A stretch of 6,810 nucleotides of DNA, taken from the NCBI GenBank assembly GCA_002771615.1, contig PCSD01000108.1, positions 1-6,810 of the forward strand, written 5' to 3'. Source of the stretch: Candidatus Falkowbacteria bacterium CG23_combo_of_CG06-09_8_20_14_all_49_15 (GTDB taxonomy: Bacteria > Patescibacteriota > Patescibacteriia > Patescibacteriales > UM-FILTER-48-10). Shown piece by piece: positions 1 through 5,988 of the stretch (positions within the stretch are counted from its first letter, which is position 1; each line of letters starts with the position of its first letter). The notes under the pieces were generated by a model. It had not been told where the DNA came from. It did not search any database and worked only from the letters and a program-made list of their open reading frames with translations. The translations under genes and the position numbers were made by a program.

Positions 1-1
1 T

Positions 2-1645
2 ATGTCCACGAAAACGCCCCCGGCGATTTCGGACCAGAATCAGCGCTTGGAAGAGTTGATTGCCCGATCAAAAAATCATTACGAGCAGGTGATTGACGCG
101 ATGACCGACAGTATTTGCGTGGTTGACCATCAATTTCTCATCCAAAGCGCTAACAAGTCCTTCGCCCGGGCCATCCGCCGCCCGATCAAGAAGATCAAGG
201 GCTTGTCTTTTTTTTCCGTGATCAGCCGTTATGCCGGCTTGGGCCGTGATTGGCTTTGTCCGGATTGCCCGCAGACGTGCGTTTTAAAGGATGTTTTCCG
301 GACCGGCCGGACAGTTTTTTTTGAGCAGACCGCCCATACGCCCAAGGACGCCAAATATTATTTTCAAAAAACTGTCTTTCCTGTAAAAAATCGTCGGGGC
401 GAAACCTACCAGCTCGTCATCGTTATCCGCGACATCACGCTTCTGAAGGAAAGGGAAGTTGAGATCAAACGTCTGCATGAATTCAATAACCGGATTTTGA
501 ACAGCGCGCCGATCAGTATTGTGGTACTGGACAAATCCGGCCGGATCGTTTCCGCCAATGAGCGGGCCAGCGACATGATCGCCGATCCGGACGGCGCAAT
601 AGTCGGAAAAAATTTGCTCAAAACTTCTGAAATTGTAAAAAACGTTCCTTTGCGCGAAGCTTATGCCGATTTATTAAAAAATGGTAAATCTTTTCAGAAT
701 AATTCTTTATCCTATTTTTCTCGCCGGAGCGGTCAACGGAAAAGTTTGAATATCATTGCCGTGCCTTTATCCGGCACCGATGGCCGGAGAGAGGGAGCAT
801 TATCCATGGCGATTGACAACACTGAGGAAGTGGCCGCCAAAGAAGCTTTAGAAAAGCTTAATCGGCGCTTGGAAGAAATGGTTCTTCAGCGCACCGCCGA
901 ATTGGATCAAGCCAACCGGCAATTGAATCAGGCCTTGGATCTGAAACTGAAATTTATCGCCGACGCTTCCCATGAACTCCGCACCCCCTTGACGATCATC
1001 AAGGGCAACATTGATCTGGCCATCCAGGAAATAAACAACCAAGCCGGGGCCGTGCCGGAAATTTATCAGGTAATTACCGGCGAGATTGACCGCTTGGGCA
1101 ACATCATCACCGATTTGACGATGCTGAGCAACATGGACGTGCGCAACGAGACCTTGCATTATGAAAAAATAAATTTATTTCATTTACTCCAGCGTATCGT
1201 CCGTTCTTTACGAGTGCTGGCCGACCAAAAGCATATTATTTTGACCCCGTTGCGGCCGGCGCGCCAGGTGGTCGTGGCCGGCGATGAAGCCAAGTTGGAA
1301 AAATTATTGTTAAATATCGTCCGTAACGCGATTAAATATACCCCGCCGCGCGGCCGCGTGCGAATTTGGGCGGAGAGCGACGGCGCGCAAGCCCGGTTGT
1401 CCGTGCAAGACAACGGGATCGGCATTCCCGACAAGGACCAGCCGTATATTTTTGAACGTTTTTACCGTGTGGACAAATCGCGGTCGCGCGAAGAGGGCGG
1501 TACCGGCTTGGGTTTGTCCATTGCCAAGTGGATCGCGGAAGCGCATGGCGGCCAGATTACGATACAGAGCGCCTTGGGCAAAGGTTCAAAATTTACCGTC
1601 CATTTGCCTTTTAATCTGGAAAAATTGCCACCCAAGGAAAACTAA
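2..1645 (+). CDS. Cytoplasmic two-PAS sensor histidine kinase
   Basis: This 547-residue protein is a two-component sensor kinase that would autophosphorylate on His and pass the phosphate to a response regulator not present here. Order of domains: PAS 1 (about 25-148), PAS 2 (about 158-275), a linker coiled coil (about 276-318), HisKA dimerisation domain with H-box SHELRTP (phospho-acceptor H324, with the E325-x-x-T328 pattern linked to phosphatase activity), then the ATP-binding domain with N-box N442, G1 box DNGIGIP (470-476), F-box FERFYRVDKSRS (about 484-495) and G2 box GGTGLGL (499-505). No membrane segment is visible, so it should sense a cytoplasmic or membrane-permeant signal. PAS 1 carries the protein's only four cysteines (C39, C86, C89, C93). 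The ATG lies at the window edge, so a longer upstream start and the ribosome binding site cannot be judged. The class call is secure; the signal is unknown. Confidence 0.93.
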   Translation: MSTKTPPAISDQNQRLEELIARSKNHYEQVIDAMTDSICVVDHQFLIQSANKSFARAIRRPIKKIKGLSFFSVISRYAGLGRDWLCPDCPQTCVLKDVFRTGRTVFFEQTAHTPKDAKYYFQKTVFPVKNRRGETYQLVIVIRDITLLKEREVEIKRLHEFNNRILNSAPISIVVLDKSGRIVSANERASDMIADPDGAIVGKNLLKTSEIVKNVPLREAYADLLKNGKSFQNNSLSYFSRRSGQRKSLNIIAVPLSGTDGRREGALSMAIDNTEEVAAKEALEKLNRRLEEMVLQRTAELDQANRQLNQALDLKLKFIADASHELRTPLTIIKGNIDLAIQEINNQAGAVPEIYQVITGEIDRLGNIITDLTMLSNMDVRNETLHYEKINLFHLLQRIVRSLRVLADQKHIILTPLRPARQVVVAGDEAKLEKLLLNIVRNAIKYTPPRGRVRIWAESDGAQARLSVQDNGIGIPDKDQPYIFERFYRVDKSRSREEGGTGLGLSIAKWIAEAHGGQITIQSALGKGSKFTVHLPFNLEKLPPKEN

Positions 1646-1765
1646 ACTTTTCTCTTTGATTATTATTGCCGGTTTTTTTAGCAGGACGGTATGGTTTTTT
1701 TGGTTTCAACTTCTTGCTTGACGCGCCGGCGATTTTTTGTTAATCTGATTGATAGTTTAAAAATC

Positions 1766-1793
1766 GCCAGGATTCGGCCAGATTGATCCTGGC
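1766..1793. repeat. 8-bp inverted repeat between kinase and tRNA
   Basis: GCCAGGAT (1766-1773) and ATCCTGGC (1786-1793) are perfect inverted arms around a 12-base loop. Read on the minus strand the hairpin is followed by GATTTTT, so it could terminate antisense transcription heading into the kinase gene. On the plus strand it is followed by TGGAAAAAA, which does not make a terminator. It might instead be a protein-binding site. The rest of the 237-base gap (1646-1882) holds several T-runs, for example at 1673-1679, but I see no convincing gene, kinase terminator or tRNA promoter there. Confidence 0.45.
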
Positions 1794-1882
1794 TGGAAAA
1801 AAGGCCGGAGAGAGACAAGGTATCGCATCTCGTTGCCCGGCATTTAGAGCCGCGATCGGCTTTCAATCAAGGAAAATATTTT

Positions 1883-1956
1883 GGAGCGGTAGTTCAGTTG
1901 GTTAGAACGCCTGCCTGTCACGCAGGAGGTCGCGGGTCCGAGTCCCGTCCGCTCCG
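1883..1956 (+). tRNA. tRNA-Asp (anticodon GUC)
   Basis: A complete cloverleaf can be drawn: acceptor GGAGCGG/CCGCTCC (1883-1889/1949-1955), D stem GTTC/GAAC, anticodon stem CCTGC/GCAGG with loop CTGTCAC and anticodon GTC at 1917-1919, a five-base variable loop, T stem GCGGG/CCCGT, and discriminator G73 at 1956, the aspartate identity base. The next bases are CAA, so the 3' CCA is not encoded and must be added by the CCA-adding enzyme. The T-loop reads TCCGAGT, with C at position 55 (base 1938) where nearly all elongator tRNAs have U, later pseudouridine. The rest closely resembles bacterial tRNA-Asp, so a functional gene is likely. Confidence 0.96.
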
Positions 1957-1960
1957 CAAC

Positions 1961-1994
1961 GAAAAAATCGCCCGACATTCAAGGCAATTTTTTC
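1961..1994. terminator. Bidirectional A/T-flanked terminator hairpin after tRNA-Asp
   Basis: GAAAAAAT (1961-1968) pairs with ATTTTTTC (1987-1994), and after one C/A mismatch GCC (1970-1972) pairs with GGC (1983-1985), around a 10-base loop. It starts five bases after the tRNA discriminator. Because each arm provides a T-run on its own strand, it can end the tRNA transcript on the plus strand and the HD gene transcript arriving on the minus strand. Confidence 0.7.
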
Positions 1995-2029
1995 AATTGG
2001 CCGCGTATTCCTGTTTTTTGAATAAATAC

Positions 2030-2071
2030 CCCGCCTTCTCAATATTGGATCAGGCGGGTTTTGTTTATTTT
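2030..2071 (+). terminator. Intrinsic terminator, GC stem plus T-run
   Basis: CCCGCCT (2030-2036) and AGGCGGG (2052-2058) form a perfect 7-bp stem over a 15-base loop, followed by TTTTGTTTATTTTTT. This is a classical plus-strand terminator and a second stop for the tRNA transcript. The stop codon of the convergent HD gene (2065-2067) lies inside its T-run. On the minus strand the stem is followed only by a weak T-run (GTATTTATTC). Confidence 0.75.
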
Positions 2072-2658
2072 TTGAGTTTTTTATAAGTCATTCTTTTCAG
2101 GCCCTTATACCATTCCGTAAATTCCGTTTTTCGCATCTTGGCGATGATTTTTTTTGCCGACTCAGTTTCCACCGCGGCGGCGACATTATCTATCCAATTT
2201 TTCGCGGCTGGGTAGCCTGTGTCAACATATTCCTTGGCTTGAAAGGCTTGCTCCAACCAATCCGCGTCTTTGGCGATAATGCCTTCCTTGGTAGCGCGGT
2301 TTTCGCATTCAGCGAAATAGGCCTGCCATTTTTTCCGGATGGCTTCAGACAACAATTCCGTTTGTTCGGTAAAAGCCTTTAACTCCGCATCGCCGTTTGA
2401 AAAATACCGGGCCGCCACTTTGTCCTGATCGCCGATCCGGGTTTCGGCGTTGTCGTGGATCAAAATGATGGCCACGACTTTTTCCGGATCCGCGTCTCCT
2501 TCCAAGACAGCCAGGATATAGCCGATTTGCGCCGCCCGAAAGACGTGTTCGGCAACGGTCGCGGGATTTTTTACCCCGATTTTCCACCAGCCCGCATGGA
2601 CCTGCCGTTTCAACTGGCCTAATTCAAAGATGAAATTCACGATTTTTTTAATGGTCAT
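2065..2658 (-). CDS. HD-domain phosphohydrolase (YfbR/HDDC2-like)
   Basis: This 197-residue metal-dependent phosphohydrolase resembles the YfbR/HDDC2 group, whose characterised members are 5'-deoxynucleotidases that dephosphorylate dNMPs. Visible residues fit: R18, first metal His in AEH (H38), the HD pair H68-D69 in LIHDNAE, E72, D77 in IGD, and the distal metal Asp D133 in KDADWLE. It has no signal peptide or membrane segment, so it is cytosolic. The start is ATG 2658, because AAGGAGG lies 7 bases upstream (2666-2672). A longer open frame to 2787 would run through the promoter and the end of the neighbouring gene, and its extra residues do not look like part of the fold. It has its own promoter (2678-2686). 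Family confidence is high; substrate specificity for nucleotides is inferred. Confidence 0.9.
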   Translation of the reverse strand: MTIKKIVNFIFELGQLKRQVHAGWWKIGVKNPATVAEHVFRAAQIGYILAVLEGDADPEKVVAIILIHDNAETRIGDQDKVAARYFSNGDAELKAFTEQTELLSEAIRKKWQAYFAECENRATKEGIIAKDADWLEQAFQAKEYVDTGYPAAKNWIDNVAAAVETESAKKIIAKMRKTEFTEWYKGLKRMTYKKLKK

Positions 2659-2665
2659 AATTTTT

Positions 2666-2672
2666 CCTCCTT
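2666..2672 (-). promoter_or_regulatory. Strong Shine-Dalgarno site of the HD gene
   Basis: Minus-strand AAGGAGG lies seven bases before ATG 2658. It is the only strong ribosome binding site seen in this window, and it decides the start of the HD gene in favour of 2658 over the longer frame. Confidence 0.88.
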
Positions 2673-2677
2673 GTTTA

Positions 2678-2686
2678 ATTATAGCA
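2678..2686 (-). promoter_or_regulatory. Extended -10 promoter of the HD gene
   Basis: On the minus strand TGCTATAAT is a perfect extended -10 (TGnTATAAT). No good -35 box is present at 16-18 bases spacing, which is usual for extended -10 promoters. Transcription would begin around 2671-2672, at the first bases of the Shine-Dalgarno sequence, giving an untranslated leader of only about 13 bases. Confidence 0.65.
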
Positions 2687-2767
2687 TTTAAGCATATATT
2701 TCCTTTTTCATCAATGATGGCCGGTTGCTGTTCTTTTTTTTGCCTCCCGGTGTTATAAAAAAATTGA

Positions 2768-4408
2768 TCAAGGATTTTTCCGGACATAAATCTCGCTCAA
2801 CAGATCGCGGTGGACGAATTGCCAATGCGGACTGCTTTTTAAATATTCACGCAAATAATCTTGCGCCGCTGGCCCTGATTTTTTGCGTTTCGAAAAAAAA
2901 TCCAGTTTATCCAGCCAACGTTCCAGCCGCGATACCTCCAAGGGCTGTTCTATTTTCACCAAGACGAGATCAATGCGATGTTGGTCCAGCATTGTGCCGC
3001 TTTGGTCTTTTTCATAGAAGCGGAAATATTCCTCCAAAAAGGTTTTTTCCCCGAATTGTATCTGCGGCTGGCGGCCGTCAATAAATAATAATTTTTGCGG
3101 CCATTGCCAAGCCAGCCAGCCGCCCCACACATACGAATTAAAAAGCGGTTTGTCTTGGTAAGCAGCCTGGGTTTTAATGAAGGCGAAAGCTTGGCAGGGA
3201 TAATCGCGACAAAATTTTTCATTGGTAAAGGGATCGGCCGCGTAATTAGCGACTACGAATTGCCAAGCGCTCACGGCTAAAATCGCCAGGAGCAGATACG
3301 ACTGTAAGAAAATAGCCATCTTGCCTTTGAATAATGAATATTGCTGGCGGAAAAGTTCACCGCTTAAAGCCGCGGCCAGCGGCAGAGAAACCGCGAAAAA
3401 AAGAGGGAAATGGCGGACGGATTTCAAGGACAGCCAGAAAAAGAAAAGCGTCAGAACAACAATCCATGGATCAATAATTTTTTTGTCCGGATTATTTTCG
3501 CCCGGCTGTTTTTTTTCCAGAGCGCCGGCTTCCGCCCAATAAATGATTATCAGGCCAATCAACAAGGCGGAATAATAAATTTTATAAACCGGCAGCGGAC
3601 CGCAATAGGCGGGCAGCCATTCCATGATGTGTGTGAGATAGAAAGTGTTTGTATATGTGCCAAGAAATTCATATAAATGCAATCCGTACGGGTTAATGAT
3701 GGTCGCGGCCAAAGAGAAGCAAAAGACACAAAGCAGGGCAAAACGGTTTTTTTTGTCAAGCGGTCCGCTCAGTCTTTTTTGCCAGCGCGCGGGCAGACGA
3801 GGAAAGACTAAGGCATAGAGATTATGCCAACCCAGCAGGCCGATAAGCATGGCCAAGCCGATTAAAAAACTGCCATGCAGATTGGTCCAAAGGACAAAGA
3901 GCGGCACGAGCCAAAAAAGTATTTTTGTCCGGCCCGGCGCCCAAGAAAAAATAATATGCCAAAAGAAAACAAAAAGCGGCAGGGCGGCGGTTTGCACGCG
4001 GACGCCGGTATGCGCGGCGATGCCGAGCGCGCCGCTGGCCAGAAAAATATACAAAGTAATTTCATTCACGTGCCAGCCATAATATCCAGCTAAGCGCCTG
4101 GCCAACCGATCAACCAGCCAGACAGACAATACTGCCAACAGGGAAAAAATCGCCATCAAGGCTAAATAGCCGAAATGTTCATAGCCGAGGAATAACAGAT
4201 AATCAGCCAGCCATTCATGGTCCACCCAGTGCCGCCCGAGCAAGGGGAAATTATAATTTTCCTCCCAGGGCGCCTGTCCGGTTTGGCTGATATCCTGGCC
4301 CACGCGCAGATGCCAGCCGAAATCCGGATCAAGCGTCTGCGAAATTTGCTGGAAAAAAAAAGCGGCCAAAAAACAGTAAAAAGAGATGATGATGATTTTT
4401 TTCATCAT
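2768..4408 (-). CDS. Polytopic GT-C-like membrane protein, function unknown
   Basis: This 546-residue protein has many hydrophobic segments (about 4-22, 68-98, 116-135, 141-156, 162-195, 222-238, 277-292, 312-330, 336-349, 365-388) and a soluble C-terminal part of about 155 residues. It matches a widespread, largely uncharacterised class recalling GT-C glycosyltransferases that use polyprenyl-phosphate sugars. Motifs seen: LDPDFGWHL (26-34) and HWVDHEWL (60-67) in the first outside loop, NLHGS (176-180), INPYG (238-242), RHFP (332-335), FNSYVWGGWL (423-432) and FIDGR (442-446). The acidic DPD and HEW residues near the N-terminus sit where GT-C enzymes keep catalytic Asp/Glu; that role is inferred. 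The start ATG (4408), followed by a second ATG, overlaps the stop of the DUF2207-like gene by four bases, without a clear Shine-Dalgarno site, so translation is probably coupled. No clear terminator follows. Confidence 0.8.
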   Translation of the reverse strand: MMKKIIIISFYCFLAAFFFQQISQTLDPDFGWHLRVGQDISQTGQAPWEENYNFPLLGRHWVDHEWLADYLLFLGYEHFGYLALMAIFSLLAVLSVWLVDRLARRLAGYYGWHVNEITLYIFLASGALGIAAHTGVRVQTAALPLFVFFWHIIFSWAPGRTKILFWLVPLFVLWTNLHGSFLIGLAMLIGLLGWHNLYALVFPRLPARWQKRLSGPLDKKNRFALLCVFCFSLAATIINPYGLHLYEFLGTYTNTFYLTHIMEWLPAYCGPLPVYKIYYSALLIGLIIIYWAEAGALEKKQPGENNPDKKIIDPWIVVLTLFFFWLSLKSVRHFPLFFAVSLPLAAALSGELFRQQYSLFKGKMAIFLQSYLLLAILAVSAWQFVVANYAADPFTNEKFCRDYPCQAFAFIKTQAAYQDKPLFNSYVWGGWLAWQWPQKLLFIDGRQPQIQFGEKTFLEEYFRFYEKDQSGTMLDQHRIDLVLVKIEQPLEVSRLERWLDKLDFFSKRKKSGPAAQDYLREYLKSSPHWQFVHRDLLSEIYVRKNP

Positions 4409-5226
4409 TGTTGTTGCTCGGTGATTTTTTTATTCCGCCCGCGGCGTCTGAATAATAATAGAGCCGCGGCGCCGGCCAGCAGAAACGCGATTATGTAAAT
4501 AGTCAGCCCGCGGCCGGATGGCAAGAGCTGGTCGGACGGCAGAGTTAGGCTGATATCCAGTCCGGTTCCCGTGGGCAGGCGATCGTGCGCGAAAATGATT
4601 TTGTCGCTTTGGGCCGCCGCGGTGTAATTGAGCCTGGTGGACAGGCAGTCTTTCGGCTGGCCGCCGTTGGTTTGGCAAGAAAAGGATAATTTATTTGAAT
4701 CGCTCGGCGCGGGCAACGAGATCGTGACCTTGGCCTGGAGAATGTCCACTGGCCAGCCTGGCCGGATGGCCGGCCAGTCCAGACGGGCGCCGTTGCTGGT
4801 CGCCGTGAAAAAATTTTGGAGAATATAGGACAACGTATATGAGCGGGTTTGCGCGCCGGCCGGCTGGCTGGTGATGACCGCGGTCTTTTGGCCGTTGATT
4901 CTTTCCGCCCGCCAGGATAATTTTTCGCCGGCCGCGTCCGTGATTTTCAAGCCGGAAAGTTGTTTTTGGAATAGCCAGCCGCGGCGGACATAGCGTGCCG
5001 GCAGGAGCAGCCGGTCCTCGTTGGTCGCCGTCCGGTCCGGAAGAGTGATTTTTTCCGCCACGGCCGCCGTGCCGTCAGTTTTTAGCTGGATTGCAACCGT
5101 ATAATCAAGGATCTCTTGTCCGCTTTCGTCGGGAGCAACCGTCGCCGCCGGCGCACAAATTAAAAAAGACCAGGCGGCCAGCGGCCAGAGCAGAAAATAA
5201 ATCAGACTGTTTTTGACGTTGGTCAT
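4405..5226 (-). CDS. Short secreted DUF2207-like membrane-anchored protein
   Basis: This 273-residue protein has an N-terminal signal or anchor segment (about 8-26), an extracytoplasmic beta-rich domain, one C-terminal membrane helix (about 241-259) and a short basic tail starting RRRGRNKK. The outer domain resembles DUF2207: a start like ILDYTVAIQLKTDG (39-52) with VAEKI (56-60), a tyrosine-rich strand YTLSYILQ (130-137), LDWPAIRPGWPVDI (149-162) followed by a strand ending in LP, and a C184/C194 pair that could form a disulfide. Most DUF2207 proteins are about twice as long and continue past the helix with a Gly/Ser-rich end; here the gene stops and the next gene begins at once. The function of DUF2207 is unknown. 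ATG 5226 is forced by an in-frame TAA three codons upstream, yet no Shine-Dalgarno site is visible. Its overlap with the membrane-protein gene implies shared transcription. Confidence 0.78.
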   Translation of the reverse strand: MTNVKNSLIYFLLWPLAAWSFLICAPAATVAPDESGQEILDYTVAIQLKTDGTAAVAEKITLPDRTATNEDRLLLPARYVRRGWLFQKQLSGLKITDAAGEKLSWRAERINGQKTAVITSQPAGAQTRSYTLSYILQNFFTATSNGARLDWPAIRPGWPVDILQAKVTISLPAPSDSNKLSFSCQTNGGQPKDCLSTRLNYTAAAQSDKIIFAHDRLPTGTGLDISLTLPSDQLLPSGRGLTIYIIAFLLAGAAALLLFRRRGRNKKITEQQQ

Positions 5227-5265
5227 ATTCGGTTAGCAGTGGGATAATTAATAATTTTTTGCGCG

Positions 5266-5280
5266 TCCGCCGGGGGCGGA
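5266..5280. repeat. GC-rich hairpin upstream of the DUF2207-like gene
   Basis: TCCGCC (5266-5271) and GGCGGA (5275-5280) form a perfect 6-bp stem with a GGG loop (CCC on the minus strand). No T-run follows on either strand, so it is not a standard terminator. It sits 40 bases before the DUF2207-like start, upstream of an AT-rich stretch (5242-5260) that could hold a -10 element. An operator or leader structure is possible but unproven. Confidence 0.35.
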
Positions 5281-5312
5281 TATCCGGGCAAGCGACATAA
5301 ATTACACACGGC

Positions 5313-5329
5313 CGCGTCTCGCGACAGCG
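5313..5329 (-). other. Small GNRA-type hairpin just after the HAD gene
   Basis: On the minus strand, immediately after the HAD stop codon, CGC and GTC pair with GAC and GCG around a GCGA tetraloop, with one bulged T. There is no following T-run, so termination here would not be classical. It may only stabilise the 3' end of the message. Confidence 0.3.
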
Positions 5330-5330
5330 C

Positions 5331-5939
5331 TTATATTTCCACCCCGAATTTTGCCAATTCCGCCTGGACTTGCTCAGGATTTAAAAAACGGAAAGAGGCC
5401 AGGCCGGCCTGGCGCGCGCCCTGGACATTTTCTTCCAAATCATCAATAAAAATCGTTTCTTCCGGCTTGGTGCCTAATTCATCAAGTAGCAAGCGGTAGA
5501 TTTTTTGTTCCGGCTTCTCGTACCCGACCATGGAGGAAAAAACCACTGCGTCAAAATGAAGGTAGTCCTGGTCAAAGAAGAATTTGGCCGCCGGCGCTTC
5601 CGCGTCCGATAAAAGTCCCAGCAAATAACCCTTTTTCTCCAAGCGGATCACCAGTTCAATGACTCGGTTGTGCGGCTTATAGGCTTGGACAAAGGCGGCA
5701 CGCATAAGCGAGCCATTGCCGACCGGATTTGATTTTTGCAGGTCGCGGCAAATGTTATTCCAGAAATCCGGCTCTTTGATCCGGTTGACCAGAAAATCAT
5801 GGTAATATTTTTCATAAACCGGCCGGAGACGATCAATGTCCACCTGTAAAAAAGAACTGTAAAAATTTAAAAGATCATTAAAGACATTATCCGCGAGTAC
5901 GCCTCCCCAGTCAAAAGTCACTGCTTTAATTTTCGGCAT
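5331..5939 (-). CDS. HAD-superfamily hydrolase (subfamily IA, YihX-like)
   Basis: This 202-residue soluble protein has the four HAD motifs: motif I FDWGGVLAD with nucleophile D10, motif II S111 in LLSDAE, motif III K142 in YEKPE, and motif IV FIDDLEENVQGA with D166-D167. A helical cap of about 80 residues lies between motifs I and II, as in subfamily IA. The usual second Asp of motif I is Gly (D10-W-G12), as in the FDxGGV/FDLGNV group that includes the sugar-phosphate phosphatase YihX, so a phosphatase acting on a small phosphorylated metabolite is likely; the substrate is unknown. ATG 5939 is forced, since an in-frame TAA lies one codon upstream and no other start precedes motif I. It has no Shine-Dalgarno site, and a terminator-like hairpin ends about five bases before it. 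The methyltransferase gene precedes it by 49 bases. Confidence 0.9.
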   Translation of the reverse strand: MPKIKAVTFDWGGVLADNVFNDLLNFYSSFLQVDIDRLRPVYEKYYHDFLVNRIKEPDFWNNICRDLQKSNPVGNGSLMRAAFVQAYKPHNRVIELVIRLEKKGYLLGLLSDAEAPAAKFFFDQDYLHFDAVVFSSMVGYEKPEQKIYRLLLDELGTKPEETIFIDDLEENVQGARQAGLASFRFLNPEQVQAELAKFGVEI

Positions 5940-5944
5940 AATTT

Positions 5945-5984
5945 AAAAATGCGCCACAGCGACCTTAGTCGGCCTGGCCGGCGC
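5945..5984 (-). terminator. Terminator-like hairpin between methyltransferase and HAD genes
   Basis: On the minus strand GCGCC (5980-5984) pairs with GGCGC (5951-5955), enclosing a second stem CGAC/GTCG (5968-5971 with 5960-5963) over a four-base loop; ATTTTT follows (5945-5950). This fits an intrinsic terminator for the methyltransferase gene, starting four bases after its stop codon. The T-run ends five bases before the HAD start codon, so it could also act as an attenuator or block ribosome access to the HAD gene. Confidence 0.6.
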
Positions 5985-5988
5985 TTGT

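Noticed and set aside
1452..1721. 89-codon plus-strand frame past the kinase end
   Set aside because: It mostly overlaps the kinase ATP-binding domain in another frame and shows no motif of its own.
1737..1765. Promoter for tRNA-Asp (TTGTTA followed by AT-rich sequence)
   Set aside because: No acceptable -10 box at the right spacing, and it lies more than 100 bases upstream of the tRNA.
1678..1866. 62-codon minus-strand open frame between kinase and tRNA
   Set aside because: No Shine-Dalgarno site, no recognisable family, and it covers the inverted repeat in non-coding sequence.
1898..2086. 62-codon plus-strand open frame
   Set aside because: It runs through the tRNA-Asp gene and both terminators, so it is not a protein gene.
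2345..2587. 80-codon minus-strand frame rich in Arg and Gly
   Set aside because: It lies inside the HD gene in another frame; its composition is that of a shifted frame of GC-rich coding DNA.
2659..2787. N-terminal extension of the HD protein to an ATG at 2787 (43 more residues)
   Set aside because: It would run over the extended -10 promoter and overlap the end of the membrane-protein gene, and the perfect Shine-Dalgarno site supports ATG 2658.
5313..5329. HAD gene terminator
   Set aside because: The small stem-loop has no T-run after it, so I list it only as a hairpin.
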